Shown piece by piece: positions 11,440-20,952 of a stretch of DNA of 64,000 nt. The stretch comes from Narthecium ossifragum (taxonomy: Eukaryota; Streptophyta; Magnoliopsida; Dioscoreales; Nartheciaceae), in the NCBI GenBank assembly GCA_963920575.1, contig OY986967.1, positions 17,650,094 to 17,714,093 on the forward strand. The letters run 5' to 3'. The first letter of the stretch is position 1. Each line of letters begins with the position of its first letter. The notes beneath the pieces are model-generated. The model worked only from the letters and a program-made list of their open reading frames with translations, made no database searches and was not told where the DNA came from. The position numbers and the translations under genes are program-made.

Positions 11440-11710
11440 CCTTGGCTGGTGGCGAAAGGGGATGGCTCGGACGATCGGATGACAAATTGCGTGGAGATCG
11501 CCGTGAGTGAGGACGACATCAGCGATCATGAAGCGGATGCAGTGGATCTGGCGTGGATCGGTTGTGGTGGTGCTGCAAGTGCCTCAGCTAGTGGCAGAAG
11601 GGGATGGCCTGGTGGATCAGACGATGGATCGGGTGGAGATCACCGTGAGGGAGGAGGACGACATCAACGATCATGAAGCAGATCTAGCGGATATGGCGTG
11701 GAGATCACGA
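11440..11710 (+). repeat. Imperfect tandem duplication in Pack-MULE core
   Basis: The phrase GGCGAAAGGGGATGGCTCGG at about 11451 recurs as GGCAGAAGGGGATGGCCTGG at about 11592. Matching downstream words GTGGAGATCGCCGTGAG and GTGGAGATCACCGTGAG, and ATCATGAAGCGGAT and ATCATGAAGCAGAT, follow in each copy. The unit is roughly 140 bp. Origin and function are unknown; it is not recognised as part of the kelch fragment. Confidence 0.65.
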
Positions 11711-12639
11711 AGCGGAAGTGAGGGCGAGGATGAGGGCACCGATCCCTAGGTCGCCATCGGAGCGGGAAGATGCGATGCAGGAGGGGGAGGGGCATGAGAG
11801 GTACATGTTGCGGCTGTCGGATGAGGCGATTGCCATCGTCGTCGCCATTGGACTTCAATGGACGATGAGTTTCTCGGCGTCTTGAGGAGAAAGCGAAGGA
11901 GAAGGGTGGGGAGGGAGGTTGGCAACGGGTTGAACCGGTCAAACGGGTCACCTGTGTCACACGTGACCTATTTAGCCGGTTTGTCGTCAGCTTGGCTAAC
12001 TCCGTTTGACGATTGGGTTTAATACGATCACATTGATAAATTAAGGGTGCGTTTTGTCACGTTTTAATATTCCAATTTCATGCTACTAATATTATAATGC
12101 TATTAATATTATAATGCATATATTCACCTTGCTTTTTTCGAGTTTTATTCCAACCCCTGAAGTAAAGATGTTTGGCTGCAATTTTGGGTTTTGTGCAATC
12201 AATTCCAGAATTGGTTGCACCACTCCCACAACCAATTTTGGTTGCAATCAATCCCTAAAATACCGACTAATCCATCTTTTCCTATTCTATTATTAATTTT
12301 TGGTATTTGTACTTTGAACCGTATAAAAATTATACTATTATATTATTGCATAAAATAGAGGGTGGTCATATTATAATAAAGTATAATATTACCACCCCAC
12401 TCCCTGTTCGACGCCTCCATCGGTGAATCCCTATCCTATCAACGGCCGTTTATTTGCCAGCTCCGGCAGACGCCCGCTCCTCTTTCATCGTCGACAGCGA
12501 TGCCCGCTCGCCGCCTGGATGTATGGCTCGGCAGTGTTGAGGGCATTCTTGCCGGTGTCGTAGCCGCCGATGCCGTACATGCAGCCTTTACCTACGGCAG
12601 ACGTGAAGAAGGATCGTATCGGCACATTGCATAGCATGG

Positions 12640-13080
12640 TGACGTGGCATGGTCATACAAGATGTGGACGAATAATGATATGCCATGTGGACCCACTTAT
12701 ATTAATATTTTAATATAATAACATATTTATAATATTATTTAATACATTACACATGTGAAAATGTTTTTACGCGCGCAAAAGTTTTTATACGCTCATAAAA
12801 ACGCATACAAAAGTGTTTATGGTTTTAGAAAAATATTTGCATGCAGAAAACAAACACGCAAAAAAAATGTTACAACACTTAAAATTTTTTATAATCTCAA
12901 AAAAATTTGCATGTGTTTTTAGTAGCATATAAAAAAATCTACGTGCGTAAAAACATTTTCCTACACGTAGTGTATTAAATAATATCAATAACATGTTATT
13001 ATAATAAAATATTAATATAAGTGGGTCTCACATGCGATGTGTCATATCATGATCTGTCCACATCATGTAAAAAAGTATTA
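12640..13080. mobile_element. MITE with about 130-bp inverted ends
   Basis: The left end (AAGATGTGGACGAATAATGA, then GTGGACCCACTTATATTAAT) matches the reverse complement of the right end (GATGTGGACAGATCATGA, then GAGACCCACTTATATTAAT). The match continues through a TTTAATACA word and on to AAAATGTTTTTACGC on each side. The centre is AT-rich. An outer layer of similar sequence (about 12625 and 13190) contains GTGACGTGGCATGG-like words, so a second related element may surround it. There is no coding capacity. Confidence 0.7.
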
Positions 13081-13559
13081 TTTTATATTATTTTAATAAT
13101 ATATATGAAAATAATAATATAAGTGGGGATGTATGGGATTGCATAGCTTGCATGACTATGCCATATCACCATGCCACGTGACATGGCTCATGTCATACTC
13201 CATCCGAGGACAATTTTAAAATAAATATTTTTATATCTCCTTTTGCTTGAAACATTAAAAAAAAATTTATCCTGTGCGGATAGAATTGGGAATAGAAATC
13301 GGATTAGGATAGGATAAAGCTTATCCCCAATTCACCGGCTAAAACATCTGTTCCTATTTCACTAACCCCATTCTGTTTAAAGATAAATTTGATGGTCTTT
13401 GATTGCGGGATAGGGTTTTTCGAGTTTAGAGATTTCTGGAACTCTCAGCATTTCCGGAATTAGTGTGTTGTTTTGTTGCTATTCCGGAATTAGATGACTC
13501 TTGATATTCCGTGGCATTGTCAGATCGAAATACTCGAATTGAACGTGAAAATTGAGTCG

Positions 13560-15250
13560 CAATCAGATTATGGAAATCCATGTATATCGAGAGTAATTAT
13601 CGACAAAGATAGCAATATAGCGTGAATCCCCCATAGTGGATGTGGAAGCAAGTCCCCAAATATCATAATGTATTAAATTGAAAGGAGCTAAAGAAAGAGG
13701 TTCTATTATTAAAAGGCAGTTTAGATTGTTTTTCAAGTTGACAAGGCATACAATCAAAAGACTCATCACTAACAGAGCCTAGATAACCATGAGAAATCAA
13801 AGTATGAAGGCGAGGGATGGAAGTATGCCTCAGCCGAGAGTGCCAAAGCTAAAGAGTGGTAGACGGCGAAGAAGATGGAGTTGCAGTAGACACGTGTGCC
13901 GGAAGATGTAGAGAGGTGAGCTCAAACATGTGACCAATCTTAGGGCTAGTCCCGACTTCCTGACCTGTCTGCGGATCCTGCACTTTAACACCATGATTAG
14001 AAAAATGTAGTCCAAGGCCTTGTTCGATAAGCTGTCCAATAGATAGCAAATTTAAGGACATGTTTGGAAAGATATGTATAAGGTATTAACAACCTAAAGG
14101 TAGAAACAGAATCAATACAACTAACATGCATGTGAGAGCCATTTACAGTGTAAATAGTGGGTGAGGGAGATAATGCATTTTTGGAAGTGAAGATAGAGAG
14201 ATCATGAGTCATATGGTTGCAACAAGCTGCATCAAAAAGCCAAGTAGAAGCACCTGATGATGTTGTGGATAGAGCAGATAAGTTGGTCTTAGATAGAACC
14301 TGATGAATGAGGGCTTCAACCTTAGCAGCAGAGAGAGATGCAGATAGCGTGACAGATGGAGCCACGGACAAAGCATCAGATGATCTGCATGAGCAGCAGC
14401 CACAGTCCTCTGGAAGGGAGCTCTCTGGCCACGATCTTGTGTATGTTTTCGGCATCCATTTGCTTTATGCCCCTACTTTTTATAGTAGTTGCACTGAATA
14501 CCCTGAGAAGAGGAGGGATGTCCTGTTGCATGAGCAATAAGAGGTGCAGCAGGAGTGGCTAGAACTGCCTCTGTGGTAGGTAGTGTCATAGTCAAGAAGT
14601 GCGTCTCCTCGGAGATCAACTCGCTAAGGGCTGTCTCTAAAGTAGGTAAGGGTGATCGGTGCAGCAGTGAGGAGGTGTGAGTACCCTCAAAGTCATCTCG
14701 GATGACCATAAAAAACTGTATTAGACACATACTGTTTCGATAGGTGACAAACGTTTTGACGTCTCGAGGGTTAGTCAAGTCTGGCTCGCACAAGGCAAGC
14801 TGATCCAAAATATAGTTTATCTGCCAGAAGAAATCCATAACATACTGATCTGGGGCCTGGTGCATACAATTAAGCTGAGCAGTGAGTTGGTACTGTTAAG
14901 AGAGATTAGCATAATTGTATTGTTGTGCTAGATCCCACACATTTTTGGCGTTGTCCAAACGGCCAAAAAGTCATGCTGATGGATACAGCACATGTGTTGG
15001 CGAACCAAGAGATGATCCTGTAGTGTGCACTCTCCCAATTAACAAGGTGAGTGTCAAAAGCACCTTCCTCCTCTTTTTCACTCTTTTCTACTTTACATTC
15101 ATTACCAGTGTTATAGCCCCACAGTCGATGTCCTCAAAGCCACATACGCATTGTAGCAAACCATGCATTGTAGTTCGATTTATCAAGAATAACAGAGATG
15201 GGTTTAGTGTCATCTTTGGTCTGAGACAATGTACTGACCATTGTTCTGGG
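13560..15250 (-). pseudogene. Copia gag, protease and 5' integrase, broken
   Basis: Read downward. Gag covers about 15250-14470, with NYNAWFATMRMWL near its start, and 14865-14473 holds YVMDFFWQINYILDQL and a long gag body. The protease region has WLFDAACCNHMT near 14210-14270, where active copies have a D-S/T-G core. The GAG-pre-integrase region is at 14061-13830. The integrase catalytic core begins at 13680-13563, with HYDIWGLASTSTMGDSRY and FVDNYSRYTW. The continuation after 13560 reads as a shifted frame with RVFRSDNATEY, the second catalytic aspartate region, before foreign DNA interrupts. Many stops and shifts are present, so it is not translatable as one polyprotein. Confidence 0.8.
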
Positions 15251-15908
15251 CTAATGCAGATATGATCACGAGAGAACTCGACATCGATCGTTGGAGAAGG
15301 AAGAGGATCATGGATCTCTAGTACCGATCTAAAGAAGTGTCGGGAGGAGAGCTTGTCAATCTAGGCCGAAGAGGACTTGCCGTCGGAGAAGGAGACGAGG
15401 CCTCACCGGAGTCCTCGACTTGCCGCGGAAGAAGATTTAGGCTGTCAGAGAAGAGCTCGTCGTGGCTTGCCACCAAAGAAGAGATGCGCGTCGCTAAAGA
15501 GCACCTCGCTTCTTATGAAAAAGAGCCCCCGAAGAAGAATAGATGCCGCCGTGCCGAAGAAAAGATCCCCCGTCACCATGCCGAAGAGGCGTGCCGCGCC
15601 GGAATCCACGACTCTTGTAGGAAAGGGGCTCGGGAGCTACATGATCTCTTCTAAGAAGGAGGGACGTGATCCCTCGAATGGGAGATCGTGTGATCACATG
15701 GACGTTGATTGCGTGGAGCGTGGATCGCGATCTTGTGATCGGATCTGATTGACTCCTAGGAAGGAGAGAGGCGCGATCTCTCGAATGGGGGAGATTGTCG
15801 GGTGGAGCGTGGATTGCGATCTTGCAATATGATCCGATCCGATTATCTAACACCACTGATCCGATCGGTAGGTAGGGGCCGGAGACTCAGACGAGACAAA
15901 AGAACCTC

Positions 15909-15920
15909 GCTCTTGATACA
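15909..15920 (-). other. Copia primer-binding site
   Basis: On the - strand, directly after the 5' LTR, the sequence reads TGTATCAAGAGC. This is close to TGGTATCAGAGC, the usual complement of initiator methionine tRNA in plant copia elements. It has one substitution and one inserted base by eye. Confidence 0.75.
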
Positions 15921-15921
15921 A

Positions 15922-16109
15922 TGTTAAGATAAGAGAAGAGCATGATTAGTGGAATAGAAATTATATTTCAGTCTCTCCATTACAGTGTACAGACGCAGCC
16001 TTTATATAACAAAGGTTGAATATGTATGGTAATACAATAATGGTAATACAAAGTATATTAGGAGCATATATGAAAGGAGAATAATAAATATTATGATTAT
16101 ATTCTAACA
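15922..16109 (-). repeat. Copia 5' LTR
   Basis: A 188-bp partner of 8320-8509. On the - strand the TATA-like word GTTATATAAA (16011-16020) is the probable promoter. The inner edge touches the primer-binding site. Confidence 0.92.
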
Positions 16110-16114
16110 GAGGA

Positions 16115-16990
16115 GATTGTACATTAACCTAATACTGATCAGCATGTCTTCCATGGAATTCATAGTCATACATCCAAAATACAGCTTATACTGGAGTACT
16201 GAACTTCCCCGACAAAGAAGTTGAAGATGGAGAGGAGAACTGATTGATTTCGAAAACTAATCCAGTTTTTAATGTTTGGACGACACAGGCAGAAAGTATG
16301 CCCATTGACATGCTTAATGACGATTTACTAGTCTAGATCGATATGGTAGAATCAAACACTAAAAACCCATCACCATCAGCTATCTATCTAGAAGTCATAT
16401 GCTTGTTAACGACCACTGCTCAATGCTCATTAAGCTAGAAATCATCACCGTACTGACCCAATAAATTGGATCCGCGTTCCTATGTTCAGGAGTTTAGGGC
16501 TAAAAAAGACCCAGATGTTCGGTCTTATGAGACCGACCCATTCTTAGATGTTCGGTTCCTAATGGCCGATTATTACCTGTGTTGCGTTTATATAAATACA
16601 CCGTTGATTTTACCAAGTACACATGTAATTGTTGCTTCAAAATTTGTTGATGTCGAAGCACAGAGTTGCTTATGTTGCCTGTGTTGTGATCATGTGTAAA
16701 TTTAATCAAGTGATCGAGTACCGAAGGTTACAACATGGGATCTGTGTTGCTTTGTTATGGAATTCAGGGCCGAACAACACTCATATGTTCAGCTTTATGT
16801 AGCTGAATCTATTCTATGTGGTTGGTGGTGCATGACCGAACAACTGGGTATTGGTTGGTATTTGGAATCCAAACAGTTAGAAGAGCCCATGTTTAGCAAA
16901 AAACACATGAACTAAGAGATGACAAACAAAAAAAACACAACACAAAAATACATAATTGCTTCCTATACATCAATAGCCCACAATATTATG
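16115..16990. other. Original flank of the copia insertion; no gene seen
   Basis: This is the continuation of the DNA left of the copia element. It is AT-rich with no exon recognised. From about 16515 the word GTTCGG recurs with nearby GACCGA, resembling the repeat words at 18990-19330, so this part may be the far end of the MULE that follows. No firm boundary was found. Confidence 0.4.
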
Positions 16991-16999
16991 ATAATTTTG

Positions 17000-18811
17000 T
17001 GGTCATACTCATTCATGATTTTGAGCCCAAGACCTATGTCGGGCTTTGCTTCTGATAGGTCAAGCTTCCTCCAATGGGCATGGATGGACGCTAGTGGAAT
17101 TTTTTTCTCAATCTCGTGTGCACGACAAACCATTGGTACGCTTCACCTGGCAGCCACGGGTGGCCATGTCCAGACGAACCGACTCTGCCCTCTCTGCCTC
17201 GGGATACATAATGTTGAGTGCATGCGCTAATATGAAACCCCTGAACTCATGAAATAGCGTGGCTTTGAGTTTGTGCTACACAGTATGCTTGCTTTTCTCA
17301 AAGGATGTGAGAATCGTCGTGCGTTGGAGCATGATTAATTGATGGATTGTCTTCCAAGATGTGTCAAAGCTGCAGTTGGATGCCCGGATGTGCTTTTTTA
17401 GCTTCACGTGTACACACTCCGCCTTGTTTGTGGTCGTGTTCTCATAATGCATGTAGCAGTATGTCCATGCAGCCACAAACTTCTCCTTAAATTTATCTAG
17501 CCACAAGTCCTTAACATACCCAACGGCTTTTGGGTATCCCAGATAAGTGATTTGAAATTGTTGTAGGTTCACGGCATAAGCATCCACGGTAGGGGAGCAT
17601 ACTACCAAGTCTCATAATGAGAGGAATGAGTTCCACTTCTTAAGGGTTTCAAATGTCTTGCGACAGTTGGTCATGATGTTAGTGTTGATGTGCCATTTGC
17701 AGAGCATGTGACTCGTACCCGAAAATACGTGCTCAATGGCATTCATTAAGGCCATGTCTCTATCAGTCACAATAGCACGCGGCTTCACACACCCATCCAT
17801 TAGATCATTAAGCTTATCTAGTGCCCATGATTAATTCGCTTTCATCTCGGAATGGAGATATGCGCAGGGGCTGCTGAGAATGTGAGATTCATCGATGTTG
17901 CTCCAACCATTTGCAGCAGTGGGAAGCGAAACTTATTTGTTTTATAAGTGCAATCCATAACCAAGACCTCCGGGAAGGCACTTAATAGCTCTACAGATGT
18001 AGAGTCTGCTTTGAACACAAGAGCTAGCTTCGTCGGTTGTATGCCACTCAATGTAGCCACTTATGCAGATGGGCCAAGAGGGACTACATCTCCAACCTCC
18101 CTGCTATCTCGACAACTCTATGCTTATGTCGTGTGTTATATATGTTCTTCATCGTCGACACGTTGTTCCAGTTATGCGTCTGAATAGCAGTCAATATGTC
18201 TCTGGGCCTTACCAAGCGCTGTGACATGCCAACCATCATGGCCTCCTCTGAGGTTGATAGTCTTCCGGCGTATGAGCGGCCCTGAAGATGTTTTGCATGT
18301 CGGTGATTGTGCACCCCACACTCCACCCTCACCATCCACTCATCGGCAGATGGAAGCTTTACCCCCTTCAGTCTGAATGGACACTCATACTTTGTGCTGG
18401 ATTCAACAATCTTTCTTTTTACACCCTTACTTGTCAATTGCTTATGCTTCTTCGGTGATTGTGCACCCCACACTCCACCCTCACCATCCACTCATCGGCA
18501 GATGGAAGCTTTACCCCCTTCAGTCTGAATGGACACTCATACTTTGTGCTGGATTCAACAATCTTTCTTTTTACACCCTTACTTGTCAATTGCTTATGCT
18601 TCTTCGGATGCTTATCCTTGTACTTTGCCAAGCTCCTATACTCGCCACTTGTCTCACATGTAAAGGTAAGCCTCGGCCTGGGTGCATCTGTCTCGGAGCG
18701 TTTGATCACTACCACAAGCCCTTGTTGCCTCCCAATTTCTTGAACCCAGTGGATAGGAGTTTCCTGGCTGGAAAAGATCTGCGTTTGTAATAATTCATGA
18801 TAAGTATGCAT
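17000..18811 (-). pseudogene. MULE (Mutator-like, FAR1-type) transposase, decayed
   Basis: Read from 18811 downward. The N-terminal part has AGRSYAGRL-type words and the phrase VKRKIVESSTKYECPFRLKG with RVECGVHNHR, the DNA-binding region of FAR1/MULE proteins. Then 18060-17842 has VLVMDCTYKTNKFRFPLLQ, the first catalytic region (D at DCTY). Next, 17800-17612 has PRAIVTDRDMALMNAIEHVF and MLCKWHINTNI, the second catalytic aspartate region and the C/H core. Then 17608-17276 has WTYCYMHYENTTTNKAECVH, the glutamate region. Below 17276 a SWIM-type end is expected but not clear. The frame changes between blocks, and a 152-bp out-of-frame duplication lies in the N-terminal part, so it cannot make transposase. 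Confidence 0.8.
18301..18604. repeat. Exact 152-bp tandem duplication
   Basis: The segments 18301-18452 and 18453-18604 look identical by eye, both starting CGGTGATTGTGCACC and ending ATGCTTCTT. They lie in the DNA-binding region of the MULE transposase. The unit is not a multiple of three, so the duplication shifts the reading frame. Perfect identity inside an otherwise decayed gene means it arose recently. Confidence 0.9.
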
Positions 18812-18940
18812 GTAAATTTACAATTAATAACACAATAGTCTAGGTTGATATTTTGAATACATACCGTAGGAGTCGTAAAGGCCTTTGTAAAGTCTTGTAC
18901 AATAGCACTTCCAACATCATTGTCGGTAGTAAAAACATAT

Positions 18941-19300
18941 GTTTGGATTGTGAACCACTTATGCCAATGAACTAATAAAAAAAAGCATGATTGTATAATG
19001 TTCGGAGCATCATAATTGAATAAAATCGCACATGATCGGTAGTAAAAAAGTCGAACAAATAAGTTTTTTCAGTCTTAAGAAACCGATCACATAAGTGTTG
19101 TTCGGTCGATAGATACATATGCCTGGATTGTAAACCACTTATGCCAATGAACTAATAAAAAAAAGCATGATTGTATAGTGTTCGGAGCATCATAACCGAA
19201 TAAAATCGCACATGATCGATAGTAACAAGCCGAACAAATAGGTTTTGTTGGGTCTTAAGAAACCGATCACATAAGTGTTATTCGGTCTATAGATACCGAA
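18941..19300. repeat. Two-unit 180-bp tandem repeat
   Basis: The phrase TTGGATTGTGAACCACTTAT (18942) recurs as CTGGATTGTAAACCACTTAT (19122), an exact spacing of 180. The rest of the unit also matches, including AAAAAAAGCATGATTGTATA and CGATCACATAAGTGTT, with about 5-8% differences by eye. It is noncoding and lies immediately upstream of the MULE transposase, so it may be subterminal MULE sequence. Related GTTCGG words also occur near 16520. Confidence 0.8.
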
Positions 19301-20468
19301 TGTATAAATAATATTCGGTTTTATGATACCAATCAATTAGGGATACGTTTGGTTGCTCGCAACTGGTTGTATAGGAGGAATGTTTGGTCTTATCAGTTCG
19401 AACAAAAGCGGATTTGCAAACATTGCTTTTAGTTGAAGAAAATGGTGCAGCAAGGAGACTAGTACCTGTTTAGACATGCTTTCTTCCTTATCTTCTTCTC
19501 CTGAGTCCGACGACGTCTTCTTCACACCATTTTGAGCCCCAAGTCCAGGTTGGGGCATATAAGGTTGACATGATGATGAGGAAGATGAGAACTTAGAGGA
19601 AGTCAATGTAGGCTATGTTAGTACTTGGAGAAACCTAAGTTTAGGGTAGAAAGCTCTCGGAGGTGGTGATAGTGAGCTTTCTCACAAAGTGAAGGAGATG
19701 ATGAAACGTATGAGGTGGAGTGTAGGTGGGGAGTTGGGTGTGCATGGAAAAACATGAAGTAGAGGTCAATGGTAAGTTTTCTCATCATCTTAAATAAATG
19801 GTAGTTTTGACAATTCTTGTAAAGAGTATTTTGAATATTAATGTGAATTTTTGGAACGGTGAACTTGGTAGAATCATAACTGTATTTAATCGCCCCTAAA
19901 CCCCTTCCCTTGAAAGGAAGGCGGCAAAGAGATGGTCTAGCAGACGCACTACATATGGCATTATTACCCATCATAGAAAAGTCTGGTGCAACCTACATAT
20001 CTATTTTTGGAAAGCAGCGATGGTTCTGTTGGGAGGTAAAATATTTATTTTTTTAAAAAGAATTTTTAAAGGTATATAGTGAACTAAAAGTTTCATATAC
20101 ATGAAGAATTATATTCATTTTCAAAATTTACGATTCCGACGCCTAAATACATCTTTTTGCAACATGAGAAAGATGCATGCAGTTGCAAATACTACCTAAG
20201 CTCACCGGACATCCACTAGACTGATTAATAGCAAACATGCAAGAACGAATAACACATTACGAGGATGCTATATTTAAGGTGAAAGATTACAAGATCTATG
20301 TTATTGTTTCACTTACGATGTGATGTCGCATCATAGCTGTCTGTCTGCATGCATGTTTCACGCCCACTTCAATTCGCCAACTCACACTATACATATCGGA
20401 GACATCAACCATGCATGCTTTCTATATTACGTGACGATGTGACATCGAGTGATTTCAATGTTTGTTTG
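19301..20468. other. No gene recognised; one unknown - strand ORF
   Basis: A - strand ORF at 19606-19337 has a serine-rich start, a DSGEEDKEES acidic patch and no recognisable domain. It might be an N-terminal piece of the MULE-associated protein, but that is a guess. The remainder is AT-rich without repeats. It ends at the Tat LTR start. Confidence 0.35.
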
Positions 20469-20952
20469 TGTTAGTCAAAATAATGACTAAATAATTAATG
20501 ACAGACAAGTAAAATAAGCAAAGATCGATGACCGATAAGTATATGATTTTATCGTCCAAACACAAACTATCGGTCAAATGGACGATCATATGTATATATA
20601 TAAAATGGTGATAACCCATCGTCCAAATATAATCCATCGTCAAAGTGAGCGATGATATGTATATGTGCAAGGATGGAGCATCGTCCATAAAGCAAGAAAC
20701 CAAATCATTGGCCAAAGACAAACATAAAGCAAGCAAAGGAAGATGATCAACCAAAAGCCATGATGAAGCAAACCAAGTAAGGCTATTGTCCAAAGGCAAT
20801 TAAAACATGTGCCGAGTCATAAAACACATGCAGGAATGACGTGGACAATAAACGATAAGTAATCTAGCGTAATCATGACGTATGCAATGAAGGAGCATCG
20901 ACCATGTGTACTCACAAAACCAGAAATGAACGTGGGAGAAGCCGTTGTGACG
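20469..20952 (+). repeat. Tat 5' LTR, truncated
   Basis: It matches 60229-60679 over its whole length, with small indels (an extra piece at about 20569-20620). Identity ends exactly after GCCGTTGTGACG. Beyond that point the 3' copy continues with LTR sequence, but this copy jumps directly to gag. The rest of the LTR, the primer-binding site and the leader have therefore been deleted. With no R-U5 or PBS this element cannot replicate on its own. Confidence 0.88.

Larger units (their letters stand above)
10851..12071. mobile_element. Pack-MULE-like element
   Basis: Terminal inverted repeats of about 140-150 bp bracket a GC-rich core. The left arm (10851-11000) includes AAAACGTGACAAAATTTACC, CCCAATTGTCAAACAGAGTT and AAACCGGTTAAATAGGT. 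The right arm (11918-12071) is its reverse complement with scattered changes. The core has no transposase but carries a fragment of a host F-box/kelch gene (see separate entry) and a short tandem duplication. Long terminal inverted repeats plus captured exon sequence define Pack-MULEs. The right end looks slightly truncated relative to the left, which may extend back to 10801. A 24-bp word ending CTACTAATATTATAATGC flanks both sides. Confidence 0.75.
10483..13440. mobile_element. Nested foreign block inside copia integrase
   Basis: Copia coding stops at about 10482 and picks up again above about 13440. The edges of the block share a related phrase in the same orientation, TTGCGGGATAG: 10491-10501 after GTTTGG, and about 13403-13413 after CTTTGA. 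Each is followed by a GTTTAGAG word. The block is AT-rich and holds a Pack-MULE-like element, one or two MITEs and an AT-rich filler with many AATATTATAATGC words. The order of arrival is not resolved, and the outermost inserted element may be a Harbinger-type MITE, as its edge starts GTTTGGTTGCGGGAT. Confidence 0.6.
8320..16109 (-). mobile_element. Ty1/copia LTR retrotransposon with nested insertions
   Basis: A complete but decayed copia element on the - strand. LTRs of about 190 bp lie at 8320-8509 and 15922-16109, both running TGTTAAGATAAGAG to ATTCTAACA. The exact 5-bp target duplication GAGGA is at 8315-8319 and 16110-16114. The primer-binding site is next to the 5' LTR. Just inside the 3' LTR, on the - strand, is a purine-rich TTGAGGGGG tract. 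Gene order is gag, protease, integrase, RT, RNase H, the copia order. The integrase is split by foreign DNA at about 10483-13440. The LTRs differ at roughly one base in ten by eye, so the insertion is old. Confidence 0.92.
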
